From Scilla litardierei (Eukaryota > Streptophyta > Magnoliopsida > Asparagales > Asparagaceae): DNA of 64,000 nucleotides. Location: contig CM061142.1 in the NCBI GenBank assembly GCA_030789695.1, positions 49,293,987 to 49,357,986 on the forward strand, read 5' to 3'. The notes beneath the pieces were generated by a model, which ran no database searches, had not been told where the DNA came from, and was given only the letters and a program-made list of their open reading frames with translations. Below, piece by piece: positions 1-11,780 of this stretch. Position 1 is the stretch's first letter. Every line of letters begins with the position of its first letter. The translations under genes were made by a program, and so were the position numbers.

Positions 1-2339
1 AGTACAACACAACCCTACGGGGTACAAAGGGAACTGGGGTACAAAACTCTTCTAACATCCCACACCCACCCCACGTCTATACCACAAGACCCACACTAAC
101 TACAGACGCTACGGACCCTGCTGAGTGAGGCTGCCCTCCGGAGTCACTGTCCTCGGTCCCGTCGCCTGAGTACTGGCACATGTACCTGGGGGGAAAGGGA
201 CACGTCACAGCGTGCCCAGTAGGAACTCCAAACTCTACATCTCTTATTATAGTGCACAACAGAGGAAACAAAACAAGGAAAATGCATTACATTCCAGAGT
301 CATTGTTTTGTTTGTGTGTGTCTTAATAGGTTAGTTTTCATGCATGAATTCGAAACCTCAGTAACGGGTCAGACATCGGGGACTGGACCTCACCCGATAA
401 GGTGGGTGGAATGCTACGACTTCCCGAGACAAGCTCTTACGAAAGAATCCGTTCACCAACACAACCAACTCAACCACAACCGCACCAACTCCCCGCCGTT
501 GAGGGCTCGTCAGGCGTGGTCCACAACCCAGCAGTCCATCCCCGCATGTCCACTCGTTACCTTGGTTTCCCCCAACCCTCCTAGGGTCCTCACCCACTTC
601 GAGTGGAACAAGATATCCCTAGGTTATCTTTTAGCTAATCATTAATCCTAGGGTATTGGGCATGTAAAATGACGAATGTAAATGATGTCCAAATTCATTC
701 TTTTCATCAAGATGTTCACAACAAACTAGCATGCTCTATAAGCCATGTATCATAACCTTATTGATCATATACAATTCCTCGTGGGTAATACATGTCACAC
801 AATTAAAAATGCCATTTTCCAAGTTTCTTCAATCTTAAGTTCATTCTGGCATTTTAACAAACATATAATGAGCGCCACATAAATGAAGAGAATCATGTCA
901 CCAATTTTTTGTAACAAATAGCATAACTAATCTTACATACATGCATCAAAATCATTCATGCATTTGGAGTGAAAAATTAGCAATATCACACAAGTCCAAT
1001 TTCACCCAACACCCTTCAACATATTGAAATTGCATGAACAGATAGAAAAACAGCATTTTTAACCCATTTCCTTTGAGAATTTGACAAATATCAAAGAATG
1101 AAAGTTGGAGATATTATAGTTTTGAGTTCACCCATAAAATTTCAGACACAAATATGAAGTATTGGATATACAGTGAATTATTTAGTCAAGTGTGTCAAAA
1201 CTGTTCTGCAGACAGATTGCTGGACCTGTCTTCAAAGCCAAATTTAAGCATCTTAGAGCCAGAATTTCGACATAAGAGTAATTTGATGAACATCTAGAAA
1301 AACTTCTTAAGTTTCCAACAAGACCAACATCATCAAAATCCATAAAGTGTGCAGGTAGTTGTGCTCATGTTTCTGAACGGTGTACAGCTTGACAGAATTT
1401 CTGGCATGTTTCACAAATCGAATTTTTACCCCATATTCCAGTTCGAATTAGAAAAAGTCGTGAACATGAAAGTTGTTCATAACTACAGATTACATAGCAT
1501 ATAAAATTTTCGAGGCAGTTCTAATAGCCATTTTATCCCAGCACTTAGTCAAAGTTTCAGAAAATTATCATGCTTGCAACAAGAATCCTAGTTCTTCAAC
1601 AAAACTCAAACATTCAAGCTTCTTTCCATCATCTATAACTAGAGAGTGAGATGAGAAGTTCCTACCTCCTTAGAGCTCCAAGAAATCCCTAGGGTTGAAT
1701 GGAGTTTAGCTTTCTCCTCCTCCTTTTCTTCTTCCTCCTCCTCTTCTTCTTCTCTTTTTCTTTTCTCTTCTTCTCCTTCTTTCTTCTTCTTCTTTCTCTC
1801 TTCTTTCTTCCCCCCTTTTTTTCTTTCTCCTTAGGCAATTTCGGCCATCTTTCTCTCTTCTTTCTTCCCCCTTTTTTTCTTTCTCCTTAGGCAATTTCGG
1901 CCATGATGCTGAAAAATGGGGAGAGGGGGGAGTTGGAAGGGGTTTAAAGAGTATGGAGGGGGGGATGGTGTGGGGTTAGGTGGAGAGGGGGGGGGGGGGG
2001 AGGGGAGTATGGTGTACTTTGCCATACTCCCATTTCATTTTCTTTCTTCTTTTCTCTTTTTTTCCCTCTCTCTCCTTTTCAAATTAGCCCTCCTAAAAGC
2101 TTGTTTTTATTACTAGTTTGCCATTGCAAATATCCCACTTCCCTTTTTGCACAATAACTCCTCAACTTAAAGAGATTTGCCTTAAGCCCAAACTTTGCAA
2201 TGATACCCTCATTTGGGTATAGATGAAAAATTGAGGGGCAATTTGCAAATCTCTCCATTCCCCGGGATTGGTGTGCTTATGTACGAGAAACTTGGGTCAA
2301 TTTACGGTTACTAAGTATTTATACACTAGGGTTGTTACA
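1..2339 (-). mobile_element. Tekay-like Ty3/gypsy LTR, minus strand, cut by the window edge
   Basis: On the minus strand this stretch starts TGTAACAACCC at 2339, the usual TGTAAC start of Tekay-type LTRs in plants. It contains no credible coding frame. It abuts LINE coding sequence at 2340, so its end is well defined. The other end lies beyond position 1, so the 5-bp target duplication (right copy would be GGTCA at 2340-2344) cannot be tested. Inside are a pyrimidine-rich tract at 1700-1890, a G14 run at about 1987-2000, and AT-rich sequence at 650-1680 with no recognisable feature. Whether this is a solo LTR or the end of a full element cannot be decided. The lineage call rests on terminal sequence and general character. 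Confidence 0.65.
1792..1904. repeat. 57-bp tandem duplication in the pyrimidine-rich tract of the LTR
   Basis: Two adjacent copies (1792-1848 and 1849-1904) of a C/T-rich unit, each ending in GGCAATTTCGGCCAT. They differ by one C in a run. This is a recent tandem duplication, probably slippage in the (CTT)n-like tract. Confidence 0.85.
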
Positions 2340-2448
2340 GGTCATATCTACTACGCACCCAGTCCGTTGTTGGTAATTCCCCCTGGGCAGTCATGGGTGA
2401 TTTTAATTTCGTTAGATTTACAGAGGAAAAGCTTGGTGGCAGGCCTAT
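2340..2448 (+). pseudogene. LINE endonuclease domain, upstream fragment
   Basis: The frame starting at 2342 translates without a stop and contains the endonuclease signature MGDFNF preceded by PWAV and followed by EEKLGGRP, typical of the apurinic-type endonuclease of plant L1 LINEs. It stops abruptly at 2448, where the Athila LTR starts. The same domain resumes in the same frame at 37430 and, after the MITE, at 37964. The upstream part (ORF1 and the endonuclease N-terminus) is displaced by the Tekay LTR at 1-2339 and is outside the window. Confidence 0.85.
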
Positions 2449-4097
2449 TGATGTGTCCATATTTTCTATTATTTTCATATCAGTATCTTATCGCATTGCA
2501 TATCATTTTCGCGTCCAAATCCCATTTTTTACTACGAGTCTGTATTTCTGACGATATTTTCTAGTTTCGTAGTGCTTCATGAATTTTCAGGGATTTTGGA
2601 GCCATTTGGACCCCTATCCGGGTATGGACACATCCAACATGCCCGTGAGCCCGTTGGTGGGGCTCTGGATGAGTTCGCCGCATTCCCGGAGCCATTGGAG
2701 GAGAGACAAGAGAGAGAGAGAGAGCAGAGAGGGAAGCCCAAGAGCACTCTGCAGCATTTCCCAGAAATTGCTCGGTCCGAGCAGCTCAGCTGCTCGGACC
2801 GAGCCATATCAATTACATCAGCGAGGGATACGGGCTAACTCGGACCGAGCAGCTCATCTGCTCGGTCGAGTAGCCCCAGATTCCACAGCCCGAGCAGCTA
2901 ACCAAGCAGATCCTACTCGGTCCGGATAGGACAATTTCAAATTCTCCAAGCAGCCGAGCAGCAAGCTACACGGGCCGAGCTTCTGACCGAGCAGCAGCTG
3001 CTCGGACCGAGTAGACTACTTGGTCGGCTATCCTAGGGGCATTTCTGGAAAGATTTGAACGAGCGCGATGGGCGCAATTTAGGCAGCGACTGAAGCTCGC
3101 GATTGGGGAACGGCGCAGAAGACTTCGATTAGCTTTTGTTAGGGATTTTTGGGGAGCTGAGCTTTGAGCGATTTTTGTACGGATTTTCGGAGTTATTTTT
3201 GTAGCAATTTTTGGATTAACAGTAGAGATTATTGCTCTTGTTCTTGTCTACGCTTGCTATTGAGATTTGGATTTTTCTCTTGATCTATTATTCATCTACT
3301 CTCGCTGTAAGTTTATTTTAGCCTTAATCTCTCAATTGCTAGATGTTTTCTTCTGTGAAATTGATGTTTTTGTGCGTTTCTATTGCGATGTCTGAGTAGA
3401 TCTATTCTAGGGTTGATGGGTTAACCCTAAGATTTTAGGAGGAAAATGTAGATCTGGATCCCTACGTTGAATTGGGGATTTAGGGTTGTATTTCGGTAGA
3501 TCCTACCGAATCTGTAAATAACCCGTACTGAGATCATGCCCACGGTCTGTGGAATTGATGTGCTTAAGGGGTATCTAGGGATTCGAATAGGGAAATCGAT
3601 GGATCAAATCAAGGCACGTGACCATGCTCGGCTCACGCCTTGAGGGGATCCATCGACGAACTATACCGCTACGTTGACGGCTACCGCCATTGCGTCAACG
3701 AGAGCCACCGAAATACCCCGCAATTCTAACCCACGAGAGTGGTACGAATTAGGGGATTAATTCCCTAACCCTAATGCAATGTGAGGATCCTATCCAACAT
3801 CGACCCTCAACGATCCTAGTGGTGATCCCTAAAGCCATAGTTCCCTTTTATTGATATTACAACCTCAACGACCAATCCAAATCTGTTACCCCGACAGCTA
3901 CCTCACTTCGACGTTTAGAAATAGACTGAGAATTTATAGACACTATCACCGTCCTTGTGGGATCTGACAATCTTTTATACTCTAACTCGACACCGTCCGC
4001 TTACGGATTGAGCCCGAAATCGTAGCATAGGGGCCGTATTACGCCTGGCGATCGTGACACCACCAGGTGGAACCTAGGTGTAGGTTACGGGTGCGTC
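2449..4097 (+). repeat. Athila 5' LTR, complete copy lacking its last base
   Basis: 1649 bp, aligning with the 3' LTR (19588-19860 plus 35957-37426). It begins TGATGTG and ends GGGTGCGTC; the final A is lost at the junction with copia-like sequence. A U3 palindrome array (GCTCGG/CCGAGC) lies at about 2770-3035. It is not followed by a primer-binding site; that lies 7.5 kb downstream after a second partial LTR. Confidence 0.9.
2770..3035. repeat. Athila U3 array of GCTCGG/CCGAGC short inverted repeats
   Basis: Repeated short palindromes of the form GCTCGG-N-CCGAGC and GAGCAGCTxAxCTGCTCGG. The same motif family occurs in the 3' LTR (36095-36345) and in the leader of the env-like ORF (14680-15170). 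Confidence 0.8.
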
Positions 4098-5270
4098 CGT
4101 TTAGATTAACTTGTTTATTCTTCCGCTGTTAAATTTATGTCTATGTTTTAAAGTTATGTGATAATTTTAAAATATTTTTAGATGCCTTATAAAATGTTTT
4201 AAAGTTATGAGATAATTTTCAAAAATGTTTTAGAAGCCCTTTTGAAAATGTTTCTTTAAATTTATGCGAAATGTTTAAAATGTTTAAAATGTTTAAAAAT
4301 TCTATATGATAAATTTTTGAACATGAAATTTTTTTAAAAATGATGTTTTAAATTTATAAGATATTTTTAAAACTGATTTTAAAAGTTTAAAATTTTATGC
4401 GATAAATATTTTAAGTAGCATGCATATTTTGTGATCTTTTAAAACAAGTTTTTATGAGATAAAATAAAATGTTTTAAAAATCATATTTTTAAATTTAATT
4501 GTTAAATTTAAGTATGCGTGCTAAAATTGTTTATGCGATAAACTTTAGTCTATTTAATTGTTAAATAGCTGTACACTTTTATTTTATGCGATAAATTAGT
4601 GTAATTTTATGTTAATGGCTATGACATCTTGTCCCTTATTTGATAACACAAGACAAACCTTTAGGTTAGCCATTAAGAAATGATTAAAATTTATTAATTG
4701 AATTTTAATGACATGCTGTGTTTTAATAAAACATTAACAACACTTCAAGACCTAATTCTTGATTAGGGTAGTCCTTTTAATGAATTTTTTTAATTCTAAT
4801 TGTTATAATTAATTCTCATTAAAGGACTTCGCTTTTAGCGTTGTTAATAAAATTTATTAAAATCCTAATAACGATTAGGATAGCACGTGAACCTTATAGT
4901 TGATAAGGACTTAATAAAAGTTATTAAACAAATCCTAAAATTTTGAATTTAAGGATGCAACTAGTTGATATGATTAATTAGTTGTTACTAAAAGCCTTTT
5001 AGTCTATGGCATGCATATAAAAATGACAAGCTTCATTCAATGGACTATGATCCAGTCAATGTGCTTGGCTAAGTTTGCTGGATCACCCTTTAAGGGATAG
5101 TGATCCTGGCTTAGTCAATTCCATGGCTGTGTTCCGCTGGACCGTAATGTCGCCAATCATGATTGTATGACACCCTGGACTATATCTAAGTCAAATACGT
5201 TAATGATCTTTTTCAAGATTAGCCGTAGCCCTCATTGTTTTAGGGGTTAGCAACTATAGGACCCGTGTTA

Positions 5271-6124
5271 CAGTTGTTGAGCTACACTCAAGCTGTGACA
5301 TGGCATCCCTGTAGAAACCAACTCCTTAAATACCTAAGATGAAATCTTGACTTGACCCAAACCGACGTTGTCGTGAATACACCGAGCGCCGGCGTAAGGA
5401 AAGTCAATGATGTAGTCTGGTAAGATATAGTCTAAGACCTGACCCAAACCGACGGGTCGTGAATACACCGAGCGCCGGGGCAAGTCAGGCTAGACACGAA
5501 AACAAGGGTCCGACTAGACTAGACATTGTGATTTGGATGATCACACTCATGATCACAAATTCCTAGGGGTAAAAACCGATTAAGAGGGTCATATCTGATA
5601 TGTTCGATAAAGAGTCATCTTTCGATCACAGAGTTAAGCAACTTGTTGAGCTACACTCAAGGTTGTTAGGCTCAGGGTGATTGGACTCTTACCCATTAAT
5701 TTAAATTTGATTAAATCGTTCATTATTAAGGCTTAAGAATGATCGTAAAAATAGTGGGAGGATATAGATAGATAAAATCCAATCTACCTATATTTAATAT
5801 TGAACATATGCTAAACTAGGGCAAGACTCTGTTTACCGAAGGAATCAAAATATAATATTTTAATGAAATAAGTTAACTGGTCAAAAAGGTTGATTATTTG
5901 AATATCAAGTTAAATTCTAATTGATAGAATTAAAACAATATTCTCGTTGACATAAAAATGACATTCTAAAGAATAGACTTAAGAAATATGATTTCATTAA
6001 GTTCTGGGTCCAACAAATAAATTCACGCTACATGTCACTCGCCTCTATATAGGGCATCATGAACATATAGGATATTCGAAGTATGCTTCTCCCTACAACT
6101 TGTCGAGCTACACTCAAGGTTGTA
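5271..6124 (+). repeat. Three dispersed copies of a 26-29 nt hairpin
   Basis: Copies at 5271-5296, 5639-5668 and 6096-6124 share the core GAGCTACACTCAAG with complementary arms (CAACTTGTTGAG against CTCAAGGTTG). Between the first two lies a separate imperfect duplication, GACCCAAACCGACG to ACCGAGCGCCGG, at 5351-5395 and 5438-5488. Confidence 0.7.
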
Positions 6125-7906
6125 TGGATAAACAATTTTGATCCGCAAAGTTCGAGAATTCGATCAAACTATTTGAGTCGAATACGAGTGCATAATCGGT
6201 GCAAGGCTATGTATCCCAACCGGATCTTGAGACAAGCAACTTGTTGCAAAGCTCAAGCGTTTGGATACATAAGATGCTTGCATAGCTATTCATTTATGTT
6301 GGGCTATTTAATATCTAAATGTGATTTATAAAAGGAAGAAGGCACTTCGGAAAGTCAATTGAGAAAGTTAGTTATATTTATCATTAGTAAAGGCATAAGT
6401 AGGAGGAAATGAAAATGTGACATATTTTGATGTTACGATAATTGTTATACAAAAGACATCTAACACATTTTGACGAATGTCGTCACCTTGCTTCTGAAGC
6501 AATGTTTTGTGTTAGTAATTTTGATAACTATAATATATTAAATGTTAATATATAAATACACAAGATAGTTACAAACTTATATGGCAAAATAGACTAGGCC
6601 GTATCGAGAGACTAAGCTTCGCAAGTCACATAAAGAGGGGTCTGACCTCTCGTATTATGAAGTCTACGGACACTTGTAAATCTTACCCTCTTAGATACAA
6701 TGGCTGAAACCCATCTGTAAGACAGTCGGAGAATGAGTTGTCGAACTCAGTCACGTACATACTGATGTACCCGAGTTTAGATTAACCAAAATAAGTTATT
6801 CGTATATTTTATTAAGACACGTGTTCTTGATGAAACACAAGTCTGATAAAATAAAGAACGAAATGACTAAAGTATTTAAACTGATTCGATTAGATCGAAT
6901 GGTCAAATATTTAGCTATAAAAAATCTTGCGTAATTAAAAGAAAATATAATTTTCTCTCAAGGCAAGTCTGTTAACACATCGGTGTGTTAAAAGGTATGA
7001 ATGACACTTAGTTAGACTTGGTGTGATCCATTACAAGTGACTCTGAGTTAAGTCCTCCCGCTGGGTTAAGTCCCAGATTGTAATGCCTAGGTTTTGATAA
7101 TGTTCTATGAGGACATTATCAAAAAGATATTCATTAAATCGATCATTAGGAAGTTGTATAATTACTCGAATTTCGTGGGACGAAGAGTCGAGTTAGGCAT
7201 CATAATTGATGATGACTTAGTCAACTTTCGGGATGAAATTCGGAGTAGTAACTCTGATTTATAACTTGATGCAATCAGAACAGGCCCGTGTGCGTAAATA
7301 AATTTTGGAATTTAGTTTACGTGCCCAAGAAAAATGTTTCCTCACTTTCTGCAAGTAAATCTTTAAGTTGAAAGATTGGTGCATAAAGGAAAATAGTGAA
7401 GTGCAATCATGTTGGCCGAGAACGGGTTTCATCCTAATTCCTATAAAACGGATTAGAATGAAACTGTTTTTTGCCAACAGATGTGTACAAATCTACTCGG
7501 ACCAAACTCGATGTAAACGCTCATGTTGACCATGAAAATTGGAGCATTCACTTATAAGTTCATTATTCTAAATATGATTTAGACGAACCAACTTATATGA
7601 ATTAGCCAGAAAGTTTTCAAGGTCAGTGGGAGCGTATAAATTACATGCGAGACCTCAAAGGGATGGAACATTTATTTTGACAAAGTTATCAAAAGGTTTG
7701 ACACTTTACCAGAAATAGAAATGAGCCATTTGAAATAACCAGAAACTAATTTACAATTATTGTCGTAAGGTACGATGAACTGGATAAGATCCAAGGAAAT
7801 AAAAATATTATGGATTCCGAAAACCCAAGTGAATTATTTGAATGAGATTCAAATGGTTGGTCTAACATGAACATAGAAACCCCTTAAGTCTATAGTGTAG
7901 ACGGTT

Positions 7907-7963
7907 TTAGTAGATCCACTCACGAAGGCTCTACCACATGAAGTCGGAAAAACTTATGTGTAA
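7907..7963 (+). pseudogene. Copia RNase H C-terminal remnant
   Basis: The frame from 7907 reads LVDPLTKALPHE before a stop. This is the near-invariant end of plant copia RNase H (ADxLTKxLP motif). It is followed within 50 bp by a purine-rich GGGTGGGAG and then TGTTGAG, the normal polypurine tract plus LTR start of copia elements. Upstream sequence is too decayed to show RT or integrase. Confidence 0.7.
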
Positions 7964-8001
7964 AAACGGTATAAGATACCGAGATAAATGGGCCTGAGTG
8001 A

Positions 8002-9150
8002 GGGTGGGAGATGTTGAGAGATGATACCCTCAAGGAAAATCAATCTCTATGTGTGAATAGCACAAATATCTTGTTCGAAATAACAGTTAGTTGTTTGGTA
8101 ATAACTTATCTGAGTTATATAATAATGTAGTTAACATTAGATATTAACTTAGGTAAAGTCCTGAGACTTTATGCAAGGTCAAACAGGTATCAAGATGAGT
8201 ATCTCGATCATGGAGAAATGTTTGACCGTCTGTAGCATAAGTCTAAAAGGGTTCGTGGTTGTAGATGCTTCGAGACAAGAATATCGAAACATCGGATAGA
8301 CCATTGTGTCTTAGTCTTCATCGTTAAGCAGTGGCAATGATCTCATGATCGTTTGACTTGGAGAAGTCGAAGACGAGACACAGGTGCTCATTAGAGAATG
8401 AGTTCACTGAACGATCCACAAGAGTTATCATATGGTTATATTGACCAATCTGTCAATGATAACTCTTAGTGATGATAGGCAAGTTGGTCTTTTGACTTGA
8501 GGTCATTCTACGAACCTGTGCGTGAACGGTGCCACTTAGATCATTGACCTAGCTTCAAGGCTAGGCCTGTCGAAAGGTCTTTGATTGGGTGTCACTTGAA
8601 GCGTACGAGGAGAGTAATGATCAAGAGAGGATTCGTCTCTCCCGGTCAATGGGAGTTAGTGTAGTAGAGTTAGTTCGGTCTTTAGTAAAATCTCTGCGTA
8701 GAGTATGTTGGAAGAAGTCCAACATTAGTTGACTAAAGATCGATGGAAACTAACCGGAGTCAAGTTATTGGGGTTGACAGTTTGACCGTACCTTAGACTT
8801 GATCTACACGACATAGTTTAGAAGAAGAGACTATAACTGCAGAATTCATCACGGAAACAGTCAGGGTGGTCCCGACAATACTCATGTCAATGAGTCAACC
8901 ACATAATGATGATTCCTGAAGCAGGGACGGCAACCACTGCTCATGGTCACTGCCGTATAGGGCTTCGAGCCCAATCTGTTGTAAGGGTCATGCTATAGGG
9001 TCTCACACAGAGTGCGACCTTCGTCTAGTAATAGGTAGAAATTAGTTAGGGAGAATAATTTGCATTTGATGCAAGGGATAAAATATTGCAAAAGATGTTT
9101 GCAATAATCTCCTGCATTCGGAATAAATGATCCTGAGAGAAAGTGGGAGA
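8002..9150 (+). other. Segment between two copia-type polypurine tract / LTR starts
   Basis: At 8002-8020 a purine tract runs into TGTTGAGAGATG, and at 9141-9165 a similar one runs into TGTAGAGGGATATGCCCTC. Both look like the 3' end of a copia internal region. The sequence between them has no coding signal. It may be an older LTR interrupted by a second one, or an internal duplication. Confidence 0.4.
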
Positions 9151-10520
9151 TGTAGAGGGATATGCCCTCAGATCATTTGTATTTGATGCAAATGACAATT
9201 TAAGCTTAGATAGGGGACTAATTTGCATATGATGCAAAAGAGATTAAATGTGTCTTAAATGGTTTAAGACCATTTTTAATAATATAAACGCAAGGAAAAG
9301 GTTACCGGTAAGACGGGTTCAAAATGGAGGTTCAAACCACGTCAAAAACGGAGTCCAAACGAGCTCAGTAAGTCTATTTAAAGTGTTTAAATAGAAACCC
9401 AAATAAATCAGGCCCATATGTCTTTTTGCTGTTTGAGAAACACAAAAAAAGGGGCTCAGCTGTCAGCCCAGGGCTGGGACTTTTCTGGCGCCCCAAGGGG
9501 CGCCAGCTAAATAGCTGGCACGCACCAGCCTGGCGCGTGCCAAGCATGTGTCGCTGGGCACGTGCCTTGCACGCAACGGCAGGGCGCGTGCAAGGCATGC
9601 GCCTTGCAGCCTGGCGCGTGCCAGGTTATTGGGGCACACTCCATGGGCCCCACAGCAGGTGCAGAACCCTAAGTTCTGCTTGCAATCTGTGACGGCTGGT
9701 TTTGAATGATAATACAACTTTGGGCTCAACTTTGGACATACGTTTGAGGGGTCAAACGGACTCCGATTGACGAAGGGTTTTTTCCTATGCGTTCACTGTT
9801 GAACACCCTTCAAATTGATAGGTGTATTAATCATGAAGCTCAACGATGATGGAGTTAAATTTAACGAAAGTTTGCACTTTGTGAAAGGCAAACTAACTTG
9901 ATTTTAATTAACTCAAAATAATAGTCCCACATCGGTTGTGGAGAAAAGAGGAGAGTCCGCCGCCTATATAAATAGGGGCCTCCCCCTTCCTCTAAACTCA
10001 TCCCAAGCTCTAGATCTGAGCGGCTCTCGTAAATTTTGGAGCACGCTCGGATCTAGGCTTAAATTTATATCCTTCTTCTCCCTATATTTCTGCCTTACTC
10101 CTGAGGGCTCTAGCAAAGATGCAAAGGAGTTCGGATTCAGATCCGAAATGTTGGCGAAGGTTTCACTCGCGTCAAACTTTCTTCCGCGCATGGTTGGCTC
10201 GGCGACACGAGGATTACTCACCTCGGGATGCGGAGCGGTTCGAGGAGCGGCTCGGCGTGGGATGGGGAGCAGCTCGAAAGACGGTGCGGAACATCTCGCC
10301 TGCTCCAGGGTTGAGATTTTGGGTATGTGTTTTATAAGCAGTAGTTTAATTTAATCGCAGTAGGTTAGATCCTTCTTAGGATGGTCAGATCCATCCCGAG
10401 TCGGCATAGATCTTGGCTAAGGGTCTTGTACCTTAGGGCTAAGTTAAACTGTTTAACTGCATGTTAATTAGATTAACTTGTTTATTCTTTCGCTGTTAAA
10501 TTTATGTCTATGTTCCGTCT
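9151..10520 (+). repeat. Copia-type 3' LTR of the decayed block
   Basis: Starts TGTAGAGGGATATG directly after the purine-rich AAAGTGGGAGA. It contains CCCACATCGG upstream of a TATA box at 9965, the usual promoter layout of such LTRs, then a GC-rich transcribed part. The right edge merges into Athila LTR sequence at about 10521. A 138-codon open frame at 9938-10354 crosses the promoter and is probably fortuitous. Confidence 0.6.
9965..9974 (+). promoter_or_regulatory. TATA box of the copia-type LTR
   Basis: TATATAAATA, 40 bp downstream of the CCCACATCGG box at about 9927-9936, in the middle of the LTR as expected for a U3 promoter. Confidence 0.65.
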
Positions 10521-11612
10521 GACCTAGGACTACTCAGTCGGCTATCCTAGGAGCATTTCTGGAAAGATTTGAACGAGCGCGATGCGCGCGATTTAGGCAG
10601 CGACTGAAGCTCGCGATTGGGGGACGGCGCAGAAGACTTCGATTAGCTTTTGTTAGGGATTTTTGGGGAGCTGAGCTCTGAGCGATTTTTGTACGGATTT
10701 TCGGAGTTATTTTTGTAGCAATTTTTGGATTAAACAGTAGAGATTATTGCTCTTGTTCTTGTCTACGCTTGCTATTGAGATTTGGATTTTTCTCTTGATT
10801 TATTGTTCATCTACTCTCGGTGTAAGTTTATTTTAGCCCTAATCTCTCAATTGCTAAGATGTTTTCTTCTGTGAAATTGATGTTTTTGTGTGTTTCTATT
10901 ACGATGTCTGAGTAGATCTATTCTAGGGTTGATGGGTTAGCCCCAGGATTTTAGGGGAAAAGTAGATCTGGATCCCTACGTTGAATTGGGGATTTAGGGT
11001 TGTATTTCGGTAGATCCTACCGAATCTGTAGATAACCCGTACTGAGATCATGCCCACAGTCTGTGGAATTGATGTGCTTAAGGGGTATCTAGGGATTCGA
11101 ATAGGGAAATCGATGGATCAAATCAAGGCACGTGACCATGCCCGGCTCGCGCCTTGAGGGGATCCATCGATGAACTATATCGCTACGTTGACGGCTACCG
11201 CCATTGCGTCAAGGAGAGCCACCGAAATATCCCGCAATTCTAACCCACGAGAGTGGTACGAATTGGGGGATTAATTCCCTAACCCTAATGCAATGTGAGG
11301 ATCTTATCCAACATCGACCCTCAACGATCCTAGTGGTGATCCCTAAAGCCCTAGTTCCCTTTTATTGATATTACAACCTCAACAACCAATCCAAATCTGT
11401 TACCCCGACAACTACATTACTTCCACGTTTAGAAATAGACCGAGAATTTATAGACACTATCACCGTCCCAGTGGGATCCAACAATCTTTTAAACTATAAC
11501 TCGACACCGTCCGCTTGCGGATTGAGCCCAAAATCGTAGCCTAGGGGCCGTATTATGCCTGGCGATCGTGACACCGCCAAGTGGAACCTAGGTATAGGTT
11601 ACGGGTGCGTCA
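10521..11612 (+). repeat. Athila 5' LTR, second partial copy next to the primer-binding site
   Basis: Corresponds to the last 1.09 kb of the LTR at 2449-4097 and of the 3' LTR. It ends GGGTGCGTCA and leads directly into the tRNA-Asp primer site, so this is the functional 5' LTR end. The upstream 560 bp of U3 are absent. At several positions it matches the 3' LTR better than the 2449-4097 copy does. Confidence 0.9.
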
Positions 11613-11618
11613 AGTTTT

Positions 11619-11636
11619 TGGCGCCGCTGCCGAGGA
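11619..11636 (+). other. Athila primer-binding site (tRNA-Asp)
   Basis: TGGCGCCGCTGCCGAGGA, 6 nt after the LTR end. It matches the complement of the plant tRNA-Asp 3' end (TGGCGCCGTTGCCGGGGA) at 16 of 18 positions. tRNA-Asp is the usual primer of Athila/Tat elements. Confidence 0.9.
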
Positions 11637-11780
11637 CGGTAAGAGTGTTTTTATCTCAGTTTGTTTTTATCTCTGTGAAGTTTGCTAGCATTCTTACCAT
11701 TTCTCACCCTACCATCATTTTTTATTCTTTTTTATTTATTGTGGTGCTACTGACGGTGTTCTTCTGAGTTTTGTTGGTGC

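Larger units (their letters stand above)
4098..10520 (+). mobile_element. Decayed, largely non-coding Ty1/copia-derived block
   Basis: A 43-bp sequence at 4103-4145 recurs at 10467-10514 near the right end, which suggests the two LTR tails of one element. The left LTR is otherwise missing. Between them only a copia RNase H tail is recognisable (7907-7963), followed by a polypurine tract and an LTR start. From 4140 to 4620 the block is AT-rich with repeated TTATGCGATAAA-like motifs. From 4620 to 7850 I see no coding sequence, only repeated hairpins (5271, 5639, 6096) and a duplicated segment (5351-5395 and 5438-5488). It probably derives from a large non-autonomous copia element. No primer site is visible after 4145. 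Confidence 0.6.

Noticed and set aside
77..645. Small open frames at the left edge
   Set aside because: They overlap on both strands within LTR sequence and show no domain.
9938..10354. 138-codon open frame in the copia-type LTR
   Set aside because: It spans the TATA box and transcription start of an LTR, and I see no domain.
11619..11636. tRNA-Asp gene fragment
   Set aside because: Only the complement of the 3' end is present, at the LTR boundary; this is a primer-binding site.
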